Shown here piece by piece: positions 1-8,746 of a DNA stretch of 64,000 nt. Made by a program: the position numbers and the translations under genes. A model generated the notes under the pieces. The model did not search any database, had not been told where the DNA came from, and saw nothing but the letters and a program-made list of their open reading frames with translations. Within the stretch, counting starts at the first letter, position 1. Each line of letters starts with the position of its first letter. The stretch is taken from the NCBI GenBank assembly GCA_041890495.1, contig CP169086.1:4402001-4466000 (forward strand), given 5' to 3'. This DNA is from Escherichia boydii. Lineage in GTDB: Bacteria; Pseudomonadota; Gammaproteobacteria; Enterobacterales; Enterobacteriaceae.

Positions 1-1
1 G

Positions 2-400
2 AATCCTCGCGCGGCGCGCTATGCGGCGCTGTCGGTGAACGGCATGCCCTACGCGCTGTACGGCCTGGTGGGTGTAGCCTCGGCGATTGCCGCGCTGGTA
101 ATGGTCTCCTATTTCGGATCCGCGCGTTCGGATCTGGGGCGGGATTTACTGATGCCCGCGCTCACCGCCGCCGTGCTCGGCGGGGCCAATATCTACGGCG
201 GCTCAGGTTCGGTTGTCGGCACGGCGCTGGCGGCGCTGCTGGTGGGCTACCTGCAGCAGGGTTTACAGATGGTCGGCATCCCCAACCAGGTGTCGAGCGC
301 GCTGTCAGGGGCGCTGCTGGTTGTGGTGGTGATGGGACGTTCGCTGAGTCTGCACCGCGAGTGGGTGCGATCTCTCTTCAGAAAACTATCCGGAGCGTAA
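2..400 (+). CDS. lsrD: LsrD, AI-2 ABC transporter permease (3' part only)
   Basis: The reading frame enters from the window edge and ends at a TAA just before lsrB, so only about the last 132 residues are present. LsrD is one of two inner-membrane permease subunits of the autoinducer-2 importer (LsrA ATPase, LsrC/LsrD permeases, LsrB binding protein). Visible are hydrophobic helices and the glycine-rich segment ARSDLGRDLLMPALTAAVLG, typical of the ribose/AI-2 permease family, followed by GGANIYGGSGS and a short basic cytoplasmic tail. lsrB begins one base after its stop, which fits the operon order lsrACDBFG. The upstream lsr genes lie outside the window. Confidence 0.93.
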   Translation, partial: NPRAARYAALSVNGMPYALYGLVGVASAIAALVMVSYFGSARSDLGRDLLMPALTAAVLGGANIYGGSGSVVGTALAALLVGYLQQGLQMVGIPNQVSSALSGALLVVVVMGRSLSLHREWVRSLFRKLSGA

Positions 401-401
401 G

Positions 402-1403
402 ATGAAAACAAAACTGCTCGTCTTGGCAATGGCCCTTAGCTTCGCTTCGGCGCAGGCGGCGGACCGCATTGCATTTATCCCGAAGCTGGTGGGCGTGGGC
501 TTCTTCACCAGCGGCGGCAACGGCGCGAAAGAGGCGGGGAAAGACCTTGGGGTGGACGTCACCTACGACGGCCCGACCGAGCCGAGCGTCTCCGGCCAGG
601 TGCAGCTGATCAATAACTTCGTCAACCAGGGCTATAACGCCATCATCGTCTCCGCCGTGTCGCCGGACGGCCTCTGCCCGGCGCTCAAGCGCGCGATGCA
701 GCGCGGCGTCAAGGTCCTGACCTGGGACTCCGACACCAAACCGGAGTGCCGCAGCATCTACATTAACCAGGGGACGCCGGAACAGCTGGGCGGCCTGCTG
801 GTGGAGATGGCGAGCAAGCAGGTCACCAAACCGAATGCCAAAGTGGCGTTCTTCTACTCCAGCCCGACCGTCACCGACCAGAACCAGTGGGTGAAAGAGG
901 CGAAGGCCAAAATCGAGAAAGATCATCCCCAGTGGCAGGTCGTAACGACCCAGTTTGGCTATAACGACGCCACCAAATCGTTGCAAACCGCCGAGGGGAT
1001 CTTAAAAGCGTATCCGGATCTGGATGCGATCGTTGCCCCGGACGCCAACGCGCTGCCGGCCGCGGCGCAGGCGGCGGAAAACCTTAAGCGGGAAGGGGTG
1101 GCGATTGTCGGCTTCAGCACGCCGAACGTGATGCGTCCGTACGTTGAGCGCGGCACGGTAAAAGCCTTCGGCCTGTGGGATGTGGTGCAACAGGGCAAAA
1201 TTGCGGTCAATGTCGCCGATCGCCTGCTCAAAAAAGGCGATCTTAACGTCGGCGACAGCGTAGACGTAAAAAATATCGGCGCGCTGAAGGTCGAGCCGAA
1301 CAGCGTGCAGGGCTACCAGTATGAGGCGAAGGGCAACGGCATCGTGCTGCTGCCGGAGCGGGTGGTGTTCACCAAAGAGAACATCAGCAAATACGATTTC
1401 TGA
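402..1403 (+). CDS. lsrB: LsrB, periplasmic AI-2 binding protein
   Basis: This is a 333-residue substrate-binding protein that captures (R)-THMF autoinducer-2 in the periplasm for LsrACD. The N-terminus is a Sec signal peptide (MKTKLLVLAMALSFASAQA, cleavage after AQA). The mature part is a periplasmic-binding-protein type I fold, with DRIAFIPKLVGVGFF at its start and the TWDSDTKP and PDANALPAAAQAAEN segments expected of LsrB. The usual length is about 340. The start is the only ATG after lsrD, with GGAGC just upstream. It lies between lsrD and lsrF in one operon, normally repressed by LsrR and induced by phospho-AI-2; that control region is outside the window. Confidence 0.95.
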   Translation: MKTKLLVLAMALSFASAQAADRIAFIPKLVGVGFFTSGGNGAKEAGKDLGVDVTYDGPTEPSVSGQVQLINNFVNQGYNAIIVSAVSPDGLCPALKRAMQRGVKVLTWDSDTKPECRSIYINQGTPEQLGGLLVEMASKQVTKPNAKVAFFYSSPTVTDQNQWVKEAKAKIEKDHPQWQVVTTQFGYNDATKSLQTAEGILKAYPDLDAIVAPDANALPAAAQAAENLKREGVAIVGFSTPNVMRPYVERGTVKAFGLWDVVQQGKIAVNVADRLLKKGDLNVGDSVDVKNIGALKVEPNSVQGYQYEAKGNGIVLLPERVVFTKENISKYDF

Positions 1404-1414
1404 CGGGGGAGCAA

Positions 1415-2302
1415 ATGGCTGATTTAGACGACATCAAAGACGGCAAGGATTTTGGCATCGGCACGCCGCAGGTCAACGTGCCGTTCACGCTGAAGGGCTG
1501 CGGCTCGCTGGACTGGGGCATGCAGTCCCGCCTGGCGCGCATCTTCAACCCGCAGAGCAACCGCACGGTGATGCTGGCCTTCGATCACGGCTATTTTCAG
1601 GGGCCGACCACCGGCCTTGAGCGTATCGATCTCTCCATCGCGCCGCTGTTCGGTGAAACCGACGTGCTGATGTGTACCCGCGGCATCCTCAGGAGCCAGG
1701 TGCCCGCCGCGACGAACAGGCCGGTGGTGCTGCGCGCCTCCGGCGGTAACTCAATCCTGGGGGAGCTGTCGAACGAGTGCGTGGCGGTGGCGATGGAGGA
1801 CGCGCTGCGCCTGAACGTCTGCGCCGTGGCGGCGCAGGTGTACATCGGCAGCGAGTTTGAGCACCAGTCGATCAACAACATCATCAAGCTGGTGGACGCG
1901 GGCGCGCGCTACGGCATGCCGACGCTGGCGGTAACGGGCGTGGGGAAAGAGATGGCGCGCGACGCGCGCTATTTCTCGCTCGCCAGCCGCATCGCCGCCG
2001 AAATGGGGGCGCAGTTCGTCAAAACCTACTACGTAGACGAGGGCTTTGAAAAAGTGACCGCCAGCTGCCCGGTGCCGATAGTCATCGCCGGGGGCAAAAA
2101 GCTGCCGGAGCACGAGGCGCTGGAGATGTGCTGGCGTGCGATTGACCAGGGCGCGTCCGGCGTGGACATGGGGCGCAACATCTTCCAGTCCAGCGCGCCG
2201 CTCGCCATGCTGAAGGCGGTGAAGAAAGTGGTTCATGAGAACTGGAATGCCCGCGATGCGTTCCAGTTCTGGCAGGAAGAGAAACAGGGAGAAGCAAAAT
2301 GA
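1415..2302 (+). CDS. lsrF: LsrF, 3-hydroxy-2,4-pentadione-5-phosphate thiolase
   Basis: This cytoplasmic enzyme acts at the last step of AI-2 breakdown. It transfers an acetyl group from the 3,4,4-trihydroxy-2-pentanone-phosphate isomer made by LsrG to coenzyme A. The 295-residue protein has a class I aldolase-like TIM barrel: LAFDHGYFQGPT near residue 52, the probable Schiff-base lysine in FVKTYYVDEGFE near residue 203, and the phosphate-binding end GASGVDMGRNIFQS. GGGGAGC lies 6 bases upstream of the ATG. It starts 11 bases after lsrB and its last four bases overlap the start of lsrG, so translation is probably coupled. Confidence 0.95.
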   Translation: MADLDDIKDGKDFGIGTPQVNVPFTLKGCGSLDWGMQSRLARIFNPQSNRTVMLAFDHGYFQGPTTGLERIDLSIAPLFGETDVLMCTRGILRSQVPAATNRPVVLRASGGNSILGELSNECVAVAMEDALRLNVCAVAAQVYIGSEFEHQSINNIIKLVDAGARYGMPTLAVTGVGKEMARDARYFSLASRIAAEMGAQFVKTYYVDEGFEKVTASCPVPIVIAGGKKLPEHEALEMCWRAIDQGASGVDMGRNIFQSSAPLAMLKAVKKVVHENWNARDAFQFWQEEKQGEAK

Positions 2303-2592
2303 ACGTGACGCTGGTTGAGATCAATATCAAGCCCGAGCGGGTGGACGAGTTTCTGGAAGTGTTTCGCGCCAACCACGAGGGAGCGATCAAGGAGCCGGGG
2401 AACCTGCGCTTTGACGTATTGCAGGACCCGCGCGTGAAAACCCGCTTCTTTATCTACGAGGCCTATAAAGACGAGGAGGCGGTGCTGGCGCACAAGCAAA
2501 CCCCGCACTATCTGGCGTGCGTGGATAAGCTTGAGGAATTGATGTCGGAGCCGCGCAAGAAACGCAGTTTTGTTGGGTTGTTGCCGGAGTAA
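2299..2592 (+). CDS. lsrG: LsrG, (4S)-4-hydroxy-5-phosphonooxypentane-2,3-dione isomerase
   Basis: LsrG isomerises phospho-AI-2 (P-HPD) so that LsrF can cleave it, which ends the inducing signal. The 97-residue protein is a single antibiotic-biosynthesis-monooxygenase (ABM) ferredoxin-like domain: MNVTLVEINIKPERVDEF, then RFFIYEAYKDEEAVLAHKQT, with the conserved histidine of the HKQTPHY segment. The family length is 96. The ATG overlaps the lsrF stop codon (ATGA). It is the last lsr gene here; the REP cluster follows at once and tam, which follows lsrG in E. coli, is absent. Confidence 0.95.
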   Translation: MNVTLVEINIKPERVDEFLEVFRANHEGAIKEPGNLRFDVLQDPRVKTRFFIYEAYKDEEAVLAHKQTPHYLACVDKLEELMSEPRKKRSFVGLLPE

Positions 2593-2599
2593 CGGATTT

Positions 2600-2792
2600 G
2601 CCCGGTGGCGCTGCGCTTACCGGGCCTACGGGTGCGGGATGGTGCGGTGTTTGCCCGGTGGCGCTGCGCTTACCGGGCCTACGGGTGCGGGATGATGCGG
2701 TGTTTGCCCGGTGGCGTTAACGCTTACCGGGCCTACGGGGGTGAGGCTGTGTTGATTTTGTAGGCCGGGTAAGCGCGAGCGCCACCCGGCGT
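2600..2792. repeat. REP cluster, three tandem 53-bp units plus one inverted unit
   Basis: The palindromic unit CCCGGTGGCG...TTACCGGGCC occurs at 2601, 2654 and 2707 with an exact 53-base period, including the spacer GTGCGGGATGGTGCGGTGTT. A fourth copy lies in the opposite orientation at about 2761-2791. It fills the gap between the convergent ends of lsrG and the DapA-like gene, where REP/BIME elements stabilise 3' ends and act as gyrase or transposase targets. No gene is visible in this gap. Confidence 0.9.
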
Positions 2793-2795
2793 TGT

Positions 2796-3644
2796 TCAGG
2801 TCAGCGCCAGATCCGCAAGTATCGCAGCAAGCGCTTCGCGCGGCTCACCCTGAAGAGCCTGAAGCGGGAAGGGGAGCGCGGGTGTTTCAACTTTTCCCAT
2901 CATCTCTGCCGCCGCCGCGATAACCCTTAAGCTGCCGTAGCGACGGAACAATTCCCACAGCGGCTCCAGCCGCTCGGATTGTGCCGTCTCTTTCGAACGC
3001 GCAATCGCCAGCGCTGTTTGCGGGAACAACCCGCCGAGCACCGAGTACCAGACGTCAAACCCGGCCTGCAGGGCTGAGGCCGCTCGCCAGTCGCCAGCGA
3101 TCCCCAGCGTGACTGTATCAGGAAGACGGGCGCGTACCTGCGACAAGTCCTCCGGCACGCGACCAAGCTTAATGGATCCCACATTCGGCAGGGCCGCGAC
3201 GGTAAATAACAATTCATCGCTAAACGCAAACCCGGTGGTGGCCGGATTATCGTAAATGCACAACGGTACGGAGAGCTGTCGGCTTACCGCTTCATAGAGA
3301 TTAAACACTTCCTCTTCCGTTAATCGCTGGTACGACACGGGTGCCATCAGCACGCCGGAGACACCTGCCGATTGCGCGTTGTCAGCCAGACGCAGTATAT
3401 CGTCCAGCCGGAGCGCGCCAATGCTGACGATGACCGGAATGTCATCAGCATGCGCCACCGCGCAGCGTGCTATCCGACCGCGCTCTTCTACGGTCAGATA
3501 GGCATAGCTTCCCGTTGAGCCGAGAATGCCCAGAGAATCCACGCCAGCGTCGATCACAGGGCGCAGAAGATTGATGAAGGATTGCTCGTCAAACGTCCCC
3601 TCTTTCAGGGGGGTTAACGGAAAAGCGCTTAATCCGTGAAACAT
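2796..3644 (-). CDS. DapA-like class I aldolase/lyase (dihydrodipicolinate synthase family)
   Basis: This 282-residue protein belongs to the DapA/N-acetylneuraminate lyase family of cytoplasmic (beta/alpha)8 enzymes that condense or cleave pyruvate-type substrates through a Schiff base. GSTGSYAYLT (residues about 42-51) is the substrate carboxylate loop, YDNPAT holds the conserved tyrosine, and SIKLG (about residue 158) holds the Schiff-base lysine. It is not the housekeeping DapA; the second half diverges (GIAGDWRAASALQAG). It is the distal gene of a two-gene minus-strand unit with the B3/4 gene 12 bases upstream. The substrate cannot be read from sequence; a sugar acid, proline or amino-acid derivative is equally possible. 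Confidence 0.8.
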   Translation of the reverse strand: MFHGLSAFPLTPLKEGTFDEQSFINLLRPVIDAGVDSLGILGSTGSYAYLTVEERGRIARCAVAHADDIPVIVSIGALRLDDILRLADNAQSAGVSGVLMAPVSYQRLTEEEVFNLYEAVSRQLSVPLCIYDNPATTGFAFSDELLFTVAALPNVGSIKLGRVPEDLSQVRARLPDTVTLGIAGDWRAASALQAGFDVWYSVLGGLFPQTALAIARSKETAQSERLEPLWELFRRYGSLRVIAAAAEMMGKVETPALPFPLQALQGEPREALAAILADLALT

Positions 3645-3656
3645 CGTGTTGTCCTC

Positions 3657-4343
3657 TTACAGCGTCAGCATCTGAACCTGAGCCGTGGCCCCTGGCATCA
3701 GCCGCTGCAGGTTGTTGACCAGCTCTTCTCCTGCCTCTTCCAGCGCCGCAAGCGGCATTGACGGCAGGCTTTCAAGAATAAACCACATAGATTGCGCCTG
3801 GCTATCGAGGCGCGTACGCACCCCCTGTCGCCAGTTCCAGCGGCGGCAGGTGACGCCGAGGTCGTCGCGCCAGATAACCTCGCCAGCATCCGGGTATTCC
3901 ACCACCGGCTGGCTCTCTTTCAGGGTATCGAAGGGTTCATGTCCTTCGGCCAGCGTCAGACGCGGCGCGCCCGAGTACGCCGCGAGATTTTCCCCTCCCA
4001 CCGGAATGGCGTAGCGAATGCTCACCGCGTTATAGATATCCACGACCGGATCCAGCGACGGCAGCGAACCGTCTTTCAGTACCCGCTTGCGCAGGGCCGC
4101 AGCGGAACAGGGAGTGCGTTTCGGTTTCGCGCCGAAGGCTTTAAACACCTCATCCCAGTCTGAAAGGTGTGCATCAGCCCATGGAAAATCATCATTCAAC
4201 ATCTGCTGGCAGGCCTGCGCCAGCGCTGCGGGGGCCACTTTCGGGTGGGTAATCGGCGCAGCTTCAACCAGAATGCTCAGCGCCCGAAAGCCCGGGGCAA
4301 TCCCGGCAAGACGCGAATCTATTGACGGCGTAACGAGAGACAT
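3657..4343 (-). CDS. B3/B4 tRNA-binding-domain protein
   Basis: The 228-residue protein matches stand-alone B3/4 domain proteins, related to the editing and tRNA-binding module of the phenylalanyl-tRNA synthetase beta chain. Diagnostic segments are the central SLDPVVDIYNAVSIRYAIPV and GGENLAAYSGAPRLTLAEG. Stand-alone members are thought to act on mischarged tRNA or free amino acids, but this is poorly established. It is the first gene of a two-gene unit with the DapA-like aldolase and is divergent from the XRE-cupin regulator at 4386, which probably controls it. The start at 4343 leaves 42 bases to the regulator's ATG, so the promoters must overlap. Confidence 0.75.
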   Translation of the reverse strand: MSLVTPSIDSRLAGIAPGFRALSILVEAAPITHPKVAPAALAQACQQMLNDDFPWADAHLSDWDEVFKAFGAKPKRTPCSAAALRKRVLKDGSLPSLDPVVDIYNAVSIRYAIPVGGENLAAYSGAPRLTLAEGHEPFDTLKESQPVVEYPDAGEVIWRDDLGVTCRRWNWRQGVRTRLDSQAQSMWFILESLPSMPLAALEEAGEELVNNLQRLMPGATAQVQMLTL

Positions 4344-4385
4344 AAATAATCCTGTATTGACTGTTTTATACCATGGTAGTGACCA

Positions 4386-4988
4386 ATGACTGATAAAGTC
4401 AATATAATGACTGATTCGGGTGCCGATGTTGTCCAGGTAAGCCTGGCCGTGGCGAACCGCCTCCGCAACTGGCGTAAAGAGAAAAAGCTTTCGCTGGACG
4501 AGCTATCCCGCCGCGCCAGCGTCAGCAAAGGGATGCTGGTGGAGATCGAAAAGGGCGCAGCCAATCCCAGTATCGCCATCTTGTGCAAGCTGGCCGCCGC
4601 GCTCGGCATCTCCGTAGCGGATATCGTCAACGTCTCCAGCGATCCGCTGGTGCATGTTATCGAAGAAGCGGCGATTCCGGTGCTGTGGCAGGGCGCACTG
4701 GGTGGACGCGCCAGACTGCTGGCGGGTACAGCGGGACCGGACATGATTGAGTTATGGCAGTGGGAGATGCAGCCGGGGGAGCGTTTTACCTCTCCGGGGC
4801 ACCCGGCGGGAACCTGTGAGCTGCTGCACGTGAACGAAGGCGTTTTAACGCTGACGGTGGAGGAGACGGTGACGAAGGTAAACCAGGGGGCATCGGCGGT
4901 GGCGAAAACGGAAGCGGCGCACGGCTACGCCAATGAAGGCGATACCGTGCTTCGCTTCACCATGACGGTGGCGGAGTTTCACCGATAA
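4386..4988 (+). CDS. XRE-family transcriptional regulator with C-terminal cupin domain
   Basis: The 200-residue protein has a Cro/CI-type helix-turn-helix (about residues 27-82: LSLDELSRRASVSKGMLVEIEKG..NPSIAILCKLAAAL) and a C-terminal cupin barrel (LWQWEMQPGERF..HVNEGVLTLTV). This is the layout of small-molecule-responsive repressors of amino-acid or amine genes. It is divergent from the B3/4-aldolase pair across a 42-base gap, the usual position of a local regulator. Two in-frame ATGs (4386 and 4407) are possible and neither has a strong ribosome site; 4386 is kept because the extension costs nothing. The ligand is unknown. Confidence 0.85.
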   Translation: MTDKVNIMTDSGADVVQVSLAVANRLRNWRKEKKLSLDELSRRASVSKGMLVEIEKGAANPSIAILCKLAAALGISVADIVNVSSDPLVHVIEEAAIPVLWQGALGGRARLLAGTAGPDMIELWQWEMQPGERFTSPGHPAGTCELLHVNEGVLTLTVEETVTKVNQGASAVAKTEAAHGYANEGDTVLRFTMTVAEFHR

Positions 4989-4992
4989 AAAG

Positions 4993-5070
4993 CAGCCCGG
5001 TGGCGCTACGCTTACCGGGCCTACATATGTACTATTTTGTAGGCCGGGTAAGCGTAGCGCCACCCGGCGT
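4993..5070. repeat. REP pair (BIME) between regulator and patA
   Basis: Two inverted copies, GCCCGGTGGCGCTACGCTTA at 4995 and its reverse complement ending near 5069, sit between the convergent ends of the regulator and patA. They belong to the same GC-rich REP family as at 2600, 31437, 37093 and 60047. Confidence 0.9.
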
Positions 5071-5073
5071 TGA

Positions 5074-6547
<1,474 letters not shown>

Positions 6548-6811
6548 GCCAGGTTAAAATAATGTTGCACAATATTTAATCATGCCGATAGAAGCCAAAC
6601 GGGATTTAGCGGTACGGGGTAGAGAGTAAAAAGAAAGGGGGAAGAGCGCCGCTGCACTAAAGAAGTGCATACGCTGCGACTTAAGTGGGCATTAACGGGT
6701 CATGCTTTGTTGGTAATTTCTCTGCGAAAGTATTTGAAATCAATGGATTAAAAAAATCGCACAAAAAGTATGGTTTAAGTCAAATCTGCGATCTCCATCA
6801 AGTTTAACAAC

Positions 6812-6838
6812 TAAAGATAAATTGTTTACCGCCGAAAA
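6812..6838 (+). promoter_or_regulatory. Sigma-28 (FliA) promoter for aer
   Basis: TAAA, 15 bases, then GCCGAAAA matches the flagellar/chemotaxis class 3 promoter consensus TAAA-N15-GCCGATAA with one mismatch. It lies about 50 bases before the aer start, so aer should be expressed with the motility regulon. Confidence 0.8.
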
Positions 6839-6889
6839 AACATTGATCCACAAAATTAACATTCAAATAACCTGCAAGGGATGCACGCC

Positions 6890-8410
6890 ATGTCCTCTCC
6901 AACCTATGTCACCCAGAATGAATATCCTCTGGACGATGACACCACCTTAATGTCTACCACAGACGTCCACAGCTATATTACCCACGCCAACGATACCTTT
7001 GTGCAGGTGAGCGGCTATCAGCTCGATGAGCTGACGGGCCAGCCGCACAATATGGTGCGCCACCCCGATATGCCAAAAGCCGCGTTTGCCGATATGTGGT
7101 ACACGCTGCAGCAGGGCGAGCCGTGGAGCGGGATTGTCAAAAACCGGCGCAAAAACGGCGACCACTACTGGGTGCGTGCCAATGCGGTGCCGATGGTGCG
7201 CCGCGGGCAGGTGACGGGCTATATGTCGATTCGCACCAGAGCCACGGCAGAAGAGATTGCCGCCGTGGAGCCGCTCTATCGGGCGCTGAATGACGGGCGC
7301 TGTAAAAAACGTATCCATAAAGGGCTGGTGGTTGGAAAAGGCTGGCTGGGCAAACTGCCGGCTATGCCGCTGCGCTGGCGCGTGCGCAGCGTGATGGCGG
7401 CGCTTTTTGCCGTTCTCGTCGCCACGCTGGTCGCGACCTCCGCCGGGTGGGCGCCGCTCGCCGCAGTCGCAGTGGTGATGCTGCTGGGGACGCTGCTGTT
7501 TGAGCAACAGATTGTCCGCCCGATAGAGAATGTGGCGCGACAGGCGCTGAAGGTCGCAACCGGCGAGCGCAATAGCGTGCAGCACCTTAACCGCAGCGAC
7601 GAGCTGGGGCTGACGCTGCGCGCGGTCGGGCAGCTTGGCCTGATGTGCCGCTGGTTGATCAATGACGTGTCGAGCCAGGTGGTGAGCGTCCGTGACGGCA
7701 GCGACAGGCTGGCGCAGGGGAATGAAGATCTCAACGATCGTACGCGTCAGACCGTCGCGAACGTGCAGCAGACCGTCGCGACAATGAACCAGATGGCCGC
7801 GTCCGTTCAGAGCAACTCTGAAACCGCCGCCGAAGTGGACAAACTCTCCGTGGCCGCGAGCAGCGCGGCGACGAAAGGAGGCAACGCGATGCAGACCGTG
7901 GTCAAAACCATGGATGACATTGCCGACAGCACGCAGCGAATTGGCTCAATTACCTCCCTGATAAACGATATCGCTTTCCAGACCAATATTCTGGCGCTGA
8001 ATGCGGCTGTTGAAGCGGCAAGGGCAGGCGAGCAGGGCAAAGGGTTTGCCGTGGTCGCGGGCGAGGTCCGCCATCTTGCCAGCCGCAGCGCTAGTGCGGC
8101 TAACGATATTCGTAAACTCATTGATGCAAGCGCCAGCAAGGTGCAGTCCGGCTCTGAGCAGGTTCACGCAGCGGGCCGTACGATGGATGATATCGTTGTG
8201 CAGGTGAAAAACGTGACGCAGCTTATCGCCCAGATCAGCCACGCGACGTCCGAGCAAGCAACCGGACTGTCAGAGTTGACACGCGCGGTTGCCGAACTCG
8301 ACAGCATCACGCAGAAAAACGCCGACCTGGTCGAAGAGAGCGCCCACATTTCTGCGATGGTGAAGCATCGCGCCGGACGCCTTAAGGATGCGGTGACGGT
8401 GCTCCATTGA
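6890..8410 (+). CDS. aer: Aer, aerotaxis/energy-taxis receptor
   Basis: Aer senses redox through FAD bound in a cytoplasmic PAS domain and signals to CheA/CheW. In order: PAS domain (about residues 15-120, with FVQVSGYQLDELTGQPHNMVR and NRRKNGDHYWVRANAVPMV), a membrane hairpin with two hydrophobic runs around residues 165-210, a HAMP-like region (RPIENVARQALKVATGERN), and the methyl-accepting signalling domain with the hallmark tip IAFQTNILALNAAVEAARAG. I use the second ATG (MSSPTYVT) because AAGGG lies 9 bases before it and too close to the first. This gives 506 residues, the E. coli length. The C-terminal NWETF-type methylase tether is absent, as is usual for Aer. Confidence 0.95.
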   Translation: MSSPTYVTQNEYPLDDDTTLMSTTDVHSYITHANDTFVQVSGYQLDELTGQPHNMVRHPDMPKAAFADMWYTLQQGEPWSGIVKNRRKNGDHYWVRANAVPMVRRGQVTGYMSIRTRATAEEIAAVEPLYRALNDGRCKKRIHKGLVVGKGWLGKLPAMPLRWRVRSVMAALFAVLVATLVATSAGWAPLAAVAVVMLLGTLLFEQQIVRPIENVARQALKVATGERNSVQHLNRSDELGLTLRAVGQLGLMCRWLINDVSSQVVSVRDGSDRLAQGNEDLNDRTRQTVANVQQTVATMNQMAASVQSNSETAAEVDKLSVAASSAATKGGNAMQTVVKTMDDIADSTQRIGSITSLINDIAFQTNILALNAAVEAARAGEQGKGFAVVAGEVRHLASRSASAANDIRKLIDASASKVQSGSEQVHAAGRTMDDIVVQVKNVTQLIAQISHATSEQATGLSELTRAVAELDSITQKNADLVEESAHISAMVKHRAGRLKDAVTVLH

Positions 8411-8424
8411 GTCAATAATGTTCC

Positions 8425-8468
8425 AAAAAAGCCGTTTATTTCGTAAGGAATAAGCGGCGTTTTATTTT
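8425..8468 (+). terminator. Rho-independent terminator after aer
   Basis: GCCGTTTATT at 8431 pairs imperfectly with AATAAGCGGC at 8449, followed by GTTTTATTTT. The rest of the gap to 8680 is AT-rich with no gene visible. Confidence 0.75.
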
Positions 8469-8679
8469 CCTGATGTGACTATTAATGTATTTTATTGTTA
8501 AGTTAATATTAAATAACTAAAGAAAGTGCCTCAGTTATTTATCCCTGCCTAAGTCAATTATCCAGAACGCTATTTTGAAAAACACCCATCTGGTGGTCTG
8601 GTAACGATCGATGAAGCTATATTAATAGCCTGTACCTATCCATCGTGACGATTATGAAATAAAAAAACGATCAAACTCA

Positions 8680-8706
8680 TAAAGTTAGCAAAATCGTTAC
8701 CGATAA
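8680..8706 (+). promoter_or_regulatory. Sigma-28 promoter for the chemoreceptor at 8747
   Basis: TAAAGTTA, 11 bases, then ACCGATAA is almost the full FliA consensus TAAAGTTT-N11-GCCGATAA. It lies 40 bases upstream of the receptor ATG. Confidence 0.85.
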
Positions 8707-8746
8707 CAGCGATCGTCTGAGAAATAATCACATCGATGGAGAAAAT

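Noticed and set aside
378..986. Long minus-strand ORF opposite lsrB
   Set aside because: It is a GC-rich shadow frame of a clear LsrB coding sequence with no family-like features.
2600..2792. CRISPR-like array
   Set aside because: The units are palindromic REPs with repeated spacers and no cas genes; this is a REP cluster.
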